Shown one piece after another: positions 35,460 to 49,115 of a stretch of 64,000 bases of DNA. Position numbers and translations under genes: made by a program. This stretch comes from Tricholomella constricta. Lineage: Eukaryota > Basidiomycota > Agaricomycetes > Agaricales > Lyophyllaceae. The notes under the pieces were generated by a model. The model did no database searches. It saw only the letters and a list, made by a program, of their open reading frames with translations, and was not told where the DNA came from. The stretch covers positions 744,001 to 808,000 of the forward strand of contig JAACJP010000002.1 in the NCBI GenBank assembly GCA_013368375.1, in the 5' to 3' direction. Each line of letters starts with the position of its first letter. Position 1 is the stretch's first letter.

Positions 35460-36586
35460 ATGCAGCGTACCGTGACCTCGCAGATTACAAGGCAAATAAA
35501 ACCTCCACGTCGTCTCTTTTCTTGTTCACGAAAAATGTCTTCAACACCGAGGGTCATTTCCAGCACAGAACTTCAGGCAAATGAGGCAAAGTCAGTGCTT
35601 CCAACCATCCTAAATTCCTTTTTATCCAAGTCTCAATCCCCGGACAGATGGATCACTCTCAGGAAGCTCACATATCACGATGCAGAAGGGATAGAGGTTA
35701 AATCAGCTTCTGATTGAACACCATCAGCTCTGCTGAATTTTCGATCAGCGTCTATGGGAGTGCGCTGAACGCAAATCGCGAAAATCGTCGGGGATCGATG
35801 GTACGAAGAACGGCCTCTGGCATACATGAATAGCGGTAGCCAATGACCCCTCTTGAGGTTTTCAGCTGTCGCGGTACTGGCACTTTTACGTTCCAAAACA
35901 AACGCCTTCCCGGTGTCGACTGTTGTTATTGAGCAATATCGTCCGCCAGTCGACAAGTTCGTTGTTGGTATGAATGTATTACCTATGACGGCTTTACTGT
36001 GGCTCAAACGATTTGATAGAGCTACCGGCAGGTAAGACCTCGCTTGCGAATAAATCCTTTCCCCCTTGTAATATCTTTTCAAGGTCTGATCGACGAGGGT
36101 GAGACGCCAGAACAGGCAGCCTTCCGTGAACTTGAGGAGGAGACTGGATACAAGGCCGACGGAGTCATCGAATCGTCTCCTATCATCGTATCTGATCCCG
36201 GTCGGTGCTTCATCTGACATGTGTGTATCATAGTTGATGTTTATTTCAAGGAATGACGAACGCCAATATGAAACTCGTCGTCCTCAATATCGAATTACCT
36301 GATAAGATGGAATACCCAGAACAGAAACTCGAGTTAGGGGAATCTATCACCACGCGTGTCGTAGAGTTGTCAAAATTAGATGCCGAACTCAAAGGTAGAG
36401 TCTTACATCTTGTTTCTATCCAGCGGCTTGACATTACTTCGAACCTGCCAGAGTACACGAAGAACGTACGTGAATTGTAGAACTCCCCTAGCGGCATTAT
36501 ACACTGATCCTGCGCAGGGATTCGTTGTTGATGCGAGACTCTCCCATTTCGCATCTGGATACGATCTAGCAAGGCGCCTCAATTAG
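35460..36586 (+). CDS. YSA1: Nudix ADP-sugar diphosphatase (Ysa1-like)
   Basis: 248-residue hydrolase expected to split ADP-ribose or ADP-sugars into AMP and sugar phosphate. Exons 35460-35696, 35749-35800, 35866-35967, 36020-36031 (12 nt), 36084-36200, 36251-36394, 36452-36465 (14 nt), 36518-36586; phases close. The Nudix box GX5EX7REUXEEXGU is complete: [23 protein letters not shown]. Upstream is FVVELPAG, the signature of the ADPRase subfamily, here split over three exons. The first 25 residues are Arg/Ser-rich without acids and could be a mitochondrial presequence; an internal Met (MSSTPRV) could start a cytosolic form. Confidence 0.92.
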
Positions 36587-36685
36587 TGACTGCGTGCTTC
36601 CAGACCCCTCTCCTGAAATTAAGGGGGGCTCTTCCATGAACAAATCGCCTGTCTGTATACTTATTGTAGAAATACCTATTACAGA

Positions 36686-39286
36686 TTAGTGACGCATTTT
36701 CTTTGCCTTCTCTATATGCTTTCTCAGACGCTGTTGCTTTTCCCTCAACGACGCCTTTTTCTTTCCCCGGACAGCACCGCTGCTAAGTATCATCATGATG
36801 GGTTTGTTCCTGGCCTTCTCGCGATTCGTTGAACTGCTGGCCACCTCCTTGTTGACCTTCCCTTTGTTCGACTTGAACTTTTCGCGGCCTTCACGACCCT
36901 TTTGAATCGATGCCATACGTTCTGCGTAGTCGGCCTTCGCCTTCTTTCGCGGACCGAGAATGTCGTTCTCGGATATAAAATAACTGTCTTGCTCGCCAGC
37001 TTGAACTGCTTTCTTGTTAGCCTCGAGAGTCGCAAGTTTCCGTTTCGCGTGGCTTCCACCGCCGTTTTCAACAGCTTTATTGGCCTCTTGAATTCGAAGG
37101 TCGTTGAGCAGGGCAAAATCGGCTGGAGTAAGTATCTGTTGGTAGACGATGAGTACGAGAATTTAGGTGAAAAGCGAGGTGACATACTTTGGTAGTAGCA
37201 AGAGTCGATACTCTCGGAGGTGCCTCGGGCTGCGACTGTGCCTTCTCCAGTTCATCTTCATTATCGCTGAAGACAAGATCCTCATCGTCATCGGGAACAT
37301 CATGCCATCCTTCGTCCGAGTCATCGTCAGATGAATTTGACTCAACATCCCAACCATCCCAAGCTCCTTCGTCCGAGTCACCATCGCCCAGAAAGACACC
37401 GTCTTCTTCGCGGAGTTTTTCCAAATGATCCTCCAGGAGCTAGTAAGCAAGTGTTGTAGGTAGACTTTCAATGACTCAATATGTGGGAAGGCGTACTGAA
37501 AGCCCCTCAATGTCAACAGCTGCATCTGCACTATGACCGAATGGTAGTGGTTGATTGCCGCTGGCGAGGCCCATGCTCGCATCTTTTCCCTAGTAAATTT
37601 CATGAGCAGATATCCTGGAAATGGCCGACGAAGAACTTACTCGCTCTTTTCTTTTCAGCATACCGGGGTTTACTTCACGGAATAGTTGGAGCAACCCGCG
37701 CGCGGCCGCCGTGGCGGCTTTATCACGACTTTTCCGATACTCAATCAGATCGCCCAGTAAATCCTCCTCCATAGACCATGGCTGCCGCCTACACACTTCC
37801 CTAATGGCATTTAATCCAGCTGCGATTACTTCGCTACCAACTCCCGGGTGGACAAATTCTTGTGCAAGCTTTCGCACGACTGGAGTAACGGCATCTGGTG
37901 GGGTAAGATCATGGACAGATTGTGCGAGGGCGACAAGAATAGAAGGAACCCGGAGTTGTCGGTGAGCGAGGTATTTGACAATGTATGTGTAGAAACCAAG
38001 GACACAGAGCTTATGAGAACCCATCACCCTAGAGAGAAGCTGCATGAGTAGAATCTTGTGGTCCAGAGAGAAGCGCTTGTCGTAGCGATTCAAAATGTCA
38101 TAGAGCTTTTCAGCAAAAGTTTGAGGATCATTGAGGAGTTGGATTGCGGGGAAATTGGCAGAACTTTCTGTCCTGTTGTGTCGCTTCTGTTCCCATACAC
38201 ATGTGAGTCGAGACCCACGTTTCGCTCCATGAGTGACCAACTTTTTTGGCTGCAGTGAGGACTCGTTGAAGCTTTTTATCCCCACTCCGTGTCTTTTTGT
38301 TGATCTCGCGTCGATGATGCAGAGCCCGAACATTGACTTCCTGCAAGAGTACAGATGTTCAGAAACGGAAAGGCCTGGCCAGGACGAGAATAAACACCTC
38401 TTCTTCTTCGTCATCACTGTCTTCTTTCTCCTCGTCACTACCAAGGAAAAAATGAATGGAGGCACTTTGAACCTTCGTGACGGGGTGGAAACATCCAAGT
38501 GCGATGATGGAAACAGGTTTGGCGTCAGTCCTGCAAAATGCATGAAGTTCAATTGCGGCAAAATGCGCTGTAGATAAGATTACGAACCAAATGCCTTTTC
38601 GCCATAGTTCCTTCGTAAGAATAACAGCCCACATCGCCTCCTCACTATTGTGCGCAGTGCGATCAGTCGTCGGCCCACTTGCAGCTCTAAGCCTTCCTTT
38701 ATCACCCACAACTTCGCCTTCCATTCCGCGCTCAACCATTCCAAATAACATGGCTTGAACCGCGCGATTAAGCTTGTGGTTCTTTGAGCGCAAATTTGCT
38801 GTTCGGATGTCCAAAAGTATGGTTTTACGGATAAAAGTACGAAGAGAGGGAGATGTCGTTCGAGGAAGAATTGGAAAAAGAGATTTCAAAAGCCTAGGAT
38901 TGTAATGAGAATTTTATGGTACCTTGAGAGAGAACGGCGTACTCGATTGACGAAATGACATCCTTGTTCCTCAACATGACAAGGTTTTGGACCAGAGTTT
39001 TACGAGTCTCAGGAGAAAGTGTTCCATAACTCTCGAGAAGGAGCGAAGATATTTGTGAAGGGAATTCGATAGTCTCCTTTGGATAGCAAGTTGCGACCTG
39101 TGAAATAAAGGCAACGAGTTCCCTGAAGTGCTGGGCCTGTTCATCGGGATGAATTTTGAAAATTTGGCGAATGCTATTGTAATGATTCCATTGCTGCAGA
39201 AACTCTTCCTTATACCCAATTGGATCGCGCTTGATGAGATTCTGCAACTGGGGAAGATTTGCAGTCAATAATACTCCTCGGCGCAT
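36686..39286 (-). CDS. SDA1: Sda1, 60S ribosomal subunit assembly/export factor
   Basis: 743-residue nucleolar pre-60S factor. Exons (-): 39286-38943, 38893-38588, 38530-38398, 38340-38219, 38172-37641, 37589-37497, 37439-37188, 37135-36686; phases close. Diagnostic stretches are LPQLQNLIKRDPIGYKEEF, LFPILPRTTSPSLRTFIRKT, KLNRAVQAMLFGMVERG, VSIIALGCFHPVTKVQSAS, NDPQTFAEKLYDILNRYDKR and MQLLSRVMGSHKLCVLGFY; then an acidic Asp/Glu/Ser tract and a C-terminal basic tail ending EKAKKMRH. An upstream GTG extension of the frame is ignored in favour of the ATG at 39286. It is divergent from the coiled-coil gene at 39391 with 104 bp between starts. Confidence 0.94.
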
Positions 39287-39390
39287 GATGGATGAAAGGA
39301 AAACTGCGAAGTCGTGGCCAAACACAACCACACAGATAACCTCCCCAGGTTAGCCTCACGTCTTCCATCTTTCATTCAACCTCCACCATC

Positions 39391-41107
39391 ATGCAATTCT
39401 TCAAGACTTTCAAGCTTCTCCACCGCAGAACAAAATCAGATCCAACCAAAGCCGTTACTTCAGATTTCTCGAGCCATAAGCAGACTTCGTCTCTTTCCAA
39501 CGGAATTTCTGGCCCTTTCTTGACCGCCTTGAATTGCTCTGTGGACCATGACATATCCCCATCCCTGCATCTGAACGTACGGATTCTTGACCTGGAAGCG
39601 GAGAATTCCTGTCTCCGAGATGCTTCAGCAGCGTCCTTCAATGAGCTTACGGATCTTAGGTCCCAGCTCAAGACCACTCAAGCAGAACTTTACGCGGAGC
39701 TCCACAAAGGCGTGCGACAGCGAAGGGAAGATAGGAACGAGATAGAAAAACTTCGAGAGACACTAGCACAATACGAAACCCTCTTGGAACTTGTATTCAA
39801 CGCTGATCCAAGTGGAGCCTTTCCTGCGGATGCGCATGTCAGCCTACGGAACGGCCACACACTCGATCAAGCCCTTTCGAACGCCGTTAGCCGCACAGCT
39901 GCCACTACTATGATTAATTCTGGGGATGTTGTGCCATCTGTTCTCGGACTCCGCACTCAAGCCGAATATGTATCCGCACTTCAGCTGACAATCAAGACTC
40001 GCATGCAGCTACGGAAATGCAAGAAGGTTGCAAAGTTCTGGAAGAATACTGCCACAGAGGACGGAAAGAACTCGCATATCGTTACCCCTTCACCCTCTGA
40101 TATATCTTCAATCAGCGAAGTCCTTTCAGCGGAACGTCAAAAGGCTGTCGACGATCTTATGGCTCGCAGGAAAGCATGTGGGGAATCGTCTTTCTCTACT
40201 CCTGTGGAAACTTCACAACGAGACGAAGTCGTCGCAAATTCTTCCTCGGTGCCACCCACGGGCTCTGAATCACTGTCCTTTGGGTATTCCTCGACCTACA
40301 CTCGTCCCTGCCTCTCGCCACTTGCCAGCCATTCGTTAAGGCAAGAGCTCAGCAATATTTCGTCAACTAATCGCCTTTCCAAGTGGCCGTCCGCATCTGG
40401 CCTTGGCAGGAAACCATTGGGCCAAATTGATCTCAATGTGCGCAAGCCAATTCTGATCGCAACCTCTCATAAGACGTCAATCGCACCCGATCACGGAAAG
40501 CATCATTCGACATTGCCTGTTGCGCAGACTGTAGTATGTTACTTGTTGTCTTGTTTCATCAATGAACCTCATTACCGTCACTTAGCGGAGCGTACCGCCA
40601 AAGAAGATCAAAAACTCAGGTCAAGTCTCCGCTTCCGTCTCGCATCCATTAAAACCCGCCGGTAATAAACCGAAGTCGTACATGAACCAGCCCAGCCGTG
40701 GATCATTGCTGGACTCTTCACACCTAGCCGACAGCGCGCGGTCGCAGGACCTTGCTAACATCGCGGAAGAAAGCGAGTCTCGCTGTGAATCCAGTTCGTC
40801 ATCGAACGATACGAGCCAAGAGTGGGTAACGTGCGACGGCCACACAGAGGACGCCTCATTTGGATCTACTTCTGAGACTCTGATACATGCGAGCCCTACG
40901 ACTCCTGTTCCGAAGCACTCGCTCAGCAAGGCAGAATTCGCAAAATCAAGGCTTCCTATGCCTGTGTTTCGATCTCTGAGGCTCTCCTCGACAAAATTAG
41001 TTACCTCAATGGGAAAGGCTCAGTCATCGTCGCCGCTGAGGACCAGGGCTGCAGCAAAAACGTTACCCACGCGACACTCCGTACGGCCCAACGCCAATTT
41101 GCGATGA
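39391..41107 (+). CDS. Unknown Ser-rich coiled-coil protein
   Basis: Not recognised. 553 residues from exons 39391-40530 and 40586-41107. A basic N-terminus (FKTFKLLHRRTKSD) precedes a coiled coil at about residues 60-135 (LEAENSCLRDASAASFNEL, LRSQLKTTQAELYAELHKG, NEIEKLRETLAQYETLLEL). The remainder is Ser/Thr/Pro-rich and looks disordered, with scattered basic patches such as RTRAAAKTLPTRHSVRP near the end. N-terminal coil plus basic Ser-rich tail is reminiscent of shugoshin-type proteins, but I see no conserved shugoshin box, so this is only a thought. It shares a 104-bp promoter region with SDA1. The second exon is continuous and the frame is well supported. Confidence 0.8.
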
Positions 41108-41245
41108 ATATCGGATATGTTCAGTGGTTTATCGTAGTTTATAAAGCACGGGTTCCCAGTCGAGATATCGTCGAATCCTAGCAGTAGACAGTATACAGTT
41201 GCATGCACGAAAAGAAGCTTGCTAGAGAATGAGGAGGGAATGGGA

Positions 41246-42114
41246 TTACGATGTTGCTTCCTTTAACGTTCCTTCCTGGGGTGTTTCAGCGTCCGCAGAA
41301 TTTGAGGAGAGAACAGGCTCCGCATCGGTGGGGGTATTAGTGTCGCGCTGAGTGGTCACAGATCCGCCTCTCCCTCTTCCCCTTCCCCTTCCCCTCTGGG
41401 AGCCTTCTCGAGGACTGCCCCTGACCCAACTTCCGGAGTCGCGGGCTGGCGACCTAACCTGAGACTCCTCCGCTTTATTGCCTTCATCAGTTGGATGAAT
41501 CGGGGCGTTCTCAGCTTTCTTTGATTGGTGCTTCCAGTCGCCGGTAGGCTTTCCTGAATCCCACTCTCTGCTCTGAATCTTGTCCATCTTTCTCTTCGCA
41601 TTCTGTTCCCTCGTCCGGTCGACATTGTCCTGCACCTTTCGAATTTGGGCAAGTTTGGCACGCTCCGATTCTTGCGTTTTGCGGAAAGCCTCTTCATCAG
41701 CTTTCACGTCCTGCGACGAAGATATTAGTAAGATGGACAGCACGATATCAAATACAGAGACCCACTAATCTTCGTTGTTTGATCTTCTCATTCTGTTCAC
41801 GCATTCGAGCCATCCGTTCAACGAGGGCTTCCTCACTTAGTTTATCCTTGCAGAAGATGAGATAATTACACCTCAAGGAAGTAAATACATACCCTCTGAC
41901 TACCACCTGTCTTGACACGTTCTGTATTGACATAGGGCTTCTTCTTTTCCCTGGAGTCTATTGGAGGAGCTTGATTCTGCTTTGGAGGCGATGAAGTGTC
42001 AGAAGGAGGTTGACTTTCAGAAGACGAAGTAAGTTCTGTGGATGAGCTGGCTGGCTGTGAATCCTGTATCTTGAGCTGGTCAAAATCCAAGCCCAGGGAA
42101 TTTGGTGTGGCCAT
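41246..42114 (-). CDS. Coiled-coil RGG-motif protein, function unknown
   Basis: 255 residues, exons (-) 42114-41893, 41846-41766, 41710-41246. A Ser/Gln/Pro-rich N-terminus is followed by a well-formed charged helix region: EKKKPYVNTERVKTGGSQRD, LSEEALVERMARMREQNEK, DEEAFRKTQESERAKLAQI and QNAKRKMDKIQSREWDSGK. The C-terminus has an RGRGRGRGRGGS patch and acidic tail. The central helix plus RGG suggests an RNA-associated protein; it resembles the fungal counterpart of CCDC9-type proteins, but that match is weak and from memory. Start is 99 bp from the PGK start on the other strand. Confidence 0.8.
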
Positions 42115-42213
42115 GATGTTGGCGCAAGTCAAAATGCGTAACCCTAACCTTGTTGTTAGGTTGATAAAGTAGACGGCCTTCCATCGATTCCGCACCCTCT
42201 CAACCTTACCACC
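42115..42213. promoter_or_regulatory. Very short bidirectional promoter RGG protein / PGK
   Basis: 99 bp between divergent ATGs, remarkably little for a gene as highly expressed as PGK. The PGK side has a pyrimidine-rich stretch ending CAACCTTACCACC before ATG. A CT-rich tract next to the start is typical of strongly expressed fungal glycolytic genes. Confidence 0.55.
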
Positions 42214-43838
42214 ATGTCTCTCTCTAACAAGCTATCCATTACCGACGTCGATCTCAAGGACAAGCGCGTCCTCATCCGCGTCGATTTCAATGTTCCTCAA
42301 CAGGACGGCAACATCACCAACCCTGCTGTAGGTCGCTCCTATCGTCGTTCGCCATCGCGTACTCACGAAAATCACCAGCGCATCGTCGCTGCATTGCCTA
42401 CCATAAAGTATGCGCTTGATAACGGTTCGGCGTTTATCATTACATTCCATCTACACACCTAACCAGGTGTCCAGGCGCGTCTGCTGTGGTCCTGATGTCT
42501 CATTTGGGACGCCCCGACGGCAAAGTAATCGAGAAGCACTCGCTGAAGCCCGTTGCCTCGGAGCTCGAAAGGCAGATCGGGAAGCCTGTGCAGTTCTTGC
42601 CCGATTGTGTTGGTCCCGATGTTGAGAAGGCCATCAACAGCGCTCCCAAGGGAGCGCTCATCCTGCTAGAAAACCTTCGCTTTCATATTGAAGAGGAGGG
42701 ATCGGTCAAGAACAAGGACGGAACCAAGACCAAAGCTGATCCTATCAAAGTGACTGAATTCCGAGAAGGCCTCACTCGCCTGGGCGATGTCTACGTGAAC
42801 GACGCCTTCGGGACTGTTCACCGCGCTCATTCCAGCATGGTCGGTATCAAGCTGCCGCAGAGGGCCGCCGGTTTTCTTGTCAAGAAGGAGCTTGAGTTCT
42901 TTGCAAAGGCCCTGGAGCATCCAGAGAGGCCCTTCCTCGCCATTCTCGGTGGAGCCAAGGTCTCCGACAAGATTCAGCTGATCGACAACATGCTGGACAA
43001 GGTTCGAGAAATTATTATTTTTGGAAATAAGATGTATTTATGTCGCGGTTTATCCAGGTCAATTCTTTGATCATCTGTGGTGGAATGGCCTTTACATTCA
43101 AAAAGACTCTCGAGAACGTCAAGGTAAGTAAATAAAATTATATCCTGTCGGTTATCTCCGGATCTTCTGATGACGTCATTGTAGATCGGCAATTCGCTCT
43201 TCGACACACCCGGATCTGAAAAAGTGGCGGGCCTCGTGGAGAAAGCAAAGAAAAACAACGTCAAGCTTGTGTTCCCTGTTGATTATATCACCGCCGACAA
43301 GTTCGACAAGGATGCCAAGGTATGCTTCGTCCTCGATAAGGAGTATATTTCCTCTTACCTCCTCATCAGACCGGCACCGCAACAGAGGCAGAAGGCATTC
43401 CGGACGGTTGGATGGGCCTCGATGCCGGTCCCAAGAGTCGCGAAATCTTCCGCGAAACTGTCTCAGAGGCGAAGACCATTCTATGGAACGGGTAGATCTA
43501 TTCGTGCTCCTTCAAGCTGATCCCTTCCTAAACACTCTGATAGCCCCCCTGGTGTCTTCGAGTTCCCTGCCTTTGCGGTGGGTTCTGAATCTCTCCTCGA
43601 GGCGAACATCGAGGCAGCTAAAAAGGGAGCCGTTGTAATTGTTGGAGGTGGTGACACAGCTACTGTTGTTGCCCAGCATGGTGCAGAGCACAAGCTGAGC
43701 CATGTGAGCACTGGGGGAGGCGCCAGTCTCGAGCTCCTTGAGGGAAAGGTACGATTTCTAATATTCATTGTTTTCTCATGGTGCTCATGGTGCAACCCCA
43801 AGGTCCTGCCTGGTGTCGCCGAGTTGAGTGACAAGTGA
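42214..43838 (+). CDS. PGK1: Phosphoglycerate kinase
   Basis: 416-residue glycolytic enzyme (1,3-bisphosphoglycerate + ADP to 3-phosphoglycerate + ATP), exactly the usual fungal length. Exons 42214-42327, 42379-42424, 42475-43001, 43058-43123, 43185-43319, 43370-43491, 43544-43748, 43803-43838. It shows [12 protein letters not shown], the substrate-binding [68 protein letters not shown] and [29 protein letters not shown]. The acceptor at 42474 is the second of two AGs; only it restores DNGASAVVL. Codon use looks biased to C-ending codons, as expected for high expression. Confidence 0.97.
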
Positions 43839-43963
43839 ATAGAAATCAATAATTATCAAATTTTTAGAGTGTAAAAATATGTTATCTATAGCCTGGGAAT
43901 TTATCACGTAACCCTTACGTTTTGAATTTGTGAGCAGTGTCTGGCGAGCTTTCCCCAACCAAC

Positions 43964-46883
<2,920 letters not shown>

Positions 46884-47163
46884 TATCTAAGTTATGCAAG
46901 TTGTTAATTCTCTTTGGTGTACAATCTTCTTCCAGCTGTCTTGTTCAACCTTGACGGGACGGCATTCGTCTCGGATCTGTCACAGCAAGGTCTTTGGTGG
47001 GACTTGCCTCGAGGCATCCTCGAGGTAAACATGATTAGTTGATATGGTATTTCTTCCTTGTTCGCGATCTACATCTACAGCATGAGGCAACATAAAAGGG
47101 TTTGACAAGAGTTTCACCCCCACAGCGGCCTTGTATCCCCACCTCTTAACTTATAGCCAGGAC

Positions 47164-48087
47164 ATGATCATCATTGCAAAAGCGTCTACTGGGGACGATA
47201 CACAGCTTTCAGACATCCTGGCCACGCTGATGCATCCAAGATCGATAGAGCCTTCCGCTCAATCTCACGACAACTTGAAAGTACCTGTGGCAGCTATAGC
47301 CGGTGGTATAGCTGCCGGGGCTGTACTGGCGATCGCGGTAACGGTGGGATGGGTGTATTGGGGCAGATTCCTCAAACGCGGGCAGTTCAACCAATGGAGG
47401 GAAGTCGTAAGTGGTTTATGCCAATTGCTTTCTCCCTGATACCTCAAGGATAACCTCCAGGAAGCTGGTCGCAGAACGAAGCTGAACACAGTCCAAAATG
47501 CTGTGATGTCTAAATCCCGCATGCTCTCCAATCAGCCCTTGTTTGCTCGTCCAATGGATAGAAAAGTCAAGTTTGCCGGTGGCGACGAGACGAAACCATG
47601 CAGCTGGGAAGCAGCAAGTGTGTCGACATCGACGCAGGGCGCCGCTACGCCTCCACTTGACGGAGTTCCCGAAGTGTCCAAGCCGAAACCATTGAGGTCG
47701 GTGAGGGGTTCTTCGCGCCTACCGTCCATGGGTACACGCGCAATGGATCGCGCCCTCGAGACACCCGAACCACCAAAAATGACTCACAAAGCTTCGACAG
47801 TCAGTTCTTCATCCATGTACTCAACCGCGAGCGGGGAGGAGCATCAGGTGCGGGTCCCGCCCAACCTGATTCTCGCTGCCATGGGGGATGTAGGCACAAG
47901 TGTCAGCTCGCGTGGGGGAGGAGATCGGGATAGGCGTTCGGTGGCATCGTCTAGTTGGAGCTTCTTATCGAGAGTGGCCCACGGAGTACAGGGGAATATC
48001 CAACGGTATTCACAGGCAAGCAGTCGGTCGACATACTCTGCAGCTTCGAGGGATTCATCGGGAGCACCAATTGGGGTGGCGCTTTGA
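47164..48087 (+). CDS. Single-span membrane protein with Ser-rich cytosolic tail
   Basis: Not recognised by family. 289 residues, exons 47164-47406 and 47461-48087. One clear transmembrane segment (VAAIAGGIAAGAVLAIAVTV plus GWVYW, about residues 42-68) follows a short N-terminal part without an obvious signal peptide; basic residues (RFLKRGQ, RRTK) follow, which predicts an external N-terminus. The rest is Ser/Pro/Thr-rich and disordered. The glycine/alanine-rich helix resembles Skg6/Mid2-like fungal membrane proteins, a weak analogy. Donor GTAAGT at 47407 is preferred over a GTCGTA three bases earlier. The 280 bp before it belong to the CEF1 3' end and this promoter. Confidence 0.78.
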
Positions 48088-48249
48088 AAAAAAAAACGAT
48101 GGTGTCATGTGAGGTACAAGGAATTGAAAGCTGGACTCAACGAGGACTTCTACGTTTCACAACAAACGATCTTCGCTTATGAATTGAGTACGATCACGTA
48201 TGTTCATATTACCATATGTTCCGGCCACGCTGCGGTTTAGTCTCTACGT

Positions 48250-48945
48250 CTATTGCAATGTTTTAAAGTATAGCTATGGTCGATTTCGTCAAGTATACGA
48301 ACAGGGCGAATTCTGATAACTCTTACCTGCTCTACCTGTGCGACAGATTCTTTGAATTTACTAACTTCTCTCCAGCAGTCCAAAGGCGTCGACGGATGAG
48401 CTCTGACAATGAAATTTTAGCGAGTCAGTGGTGAAAATGGCTGCGTTTAACACTGACCTATAGCACGACACAACAGCCTGGCCAGTCGACTTGACCTCCG
48501 GGAACTCGCTGAGGTCCCTGCGAGCCTGGTACCTGTCAACTTTGTTGCGTATCTCTTCGAGGTCGCCCATCAACTCGGTACTGCTGGGAATGCGTCCCGA
48601 GTCATCGCCCTCCGCGGTATCTTCTGCCCCACTCCTCTCGCGGTCCAGGTTTTCTTTTTCTAGCGCGCTTTCGATTTGCTGTCGCATTTTTTCTTCTTCT
48701 TGCTTCAAGTGTTCCAGCTCACTCTGTATCCTGGAGCGGATGAGAGCATCGAGCGTAGACTGTCGTTCAGGTGAGGTTTCGGGAGACTCCAGTCGGTCAG
48801 AGAGTTGATTCACGACATCTTGAGAAAACTACAGTATTGTGAGTAGATGGGGGGGGCATGGAAAGAAGATTGAGCGCACGGAGATGGGGGTTTCGTTTTG
48901 AAAGACTTTCTCGTCCGTTTCTGACCTGGACTGACCGGCTCCCAT
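48250..48945 (-). CDS. MIC19: MICOS subunit Mic19
   Basis: 178-residue mitochondrial inner-membrane organising (MICOS) subunit facing the intermembrane space. Exons (-): 48945-48880, 48828-48458, 48402-48327, 48273-48250. The N-terminus MGAGQS fits an N-myristoylation signal (Gly2, Ser6) as in animal CHCHD3. Then FSQDVVNQLSDRLESPETSP, a Glu/Gln-rich coiled coil, and the CHCH part with CYRAHPSTPLDC (a single CX10C pair, as in fungal Mic19) followed by WREVSKFKESVAQVEQLYFK and TLQ. The last exon is 24 nt. Reading without the first and last introns would lose both the myristoylated start and the correct end. Confidence 0.93.
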
Positions 48946-49115
48946 CTGGCTCAGGACAAGAGGAATATGTCACGTGCATTTCAAGTCTACGGTTTCTTAC
49001 GATAAGACTTGGATACCTAAGCCTATCAGGTTCCAATTCAGGTTCCAAGTTGCAACTGTGCTCAGCCTGCTCGTACTACCAAGTTCTACGTAATTTAAAA
49101 TAAGTCTTACATTAA

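Noticed and set aside
42425..42467. First AG after the PGK donor as splice acceptor
   Set aside because: It shifts the frame; the AG at 42474 restores DNGASAVVL.
47131..47163. N-terminal extension of the membrane protein gene starting at 47131
   Set aside because: It starts with TTG; the first ATG is 47164.
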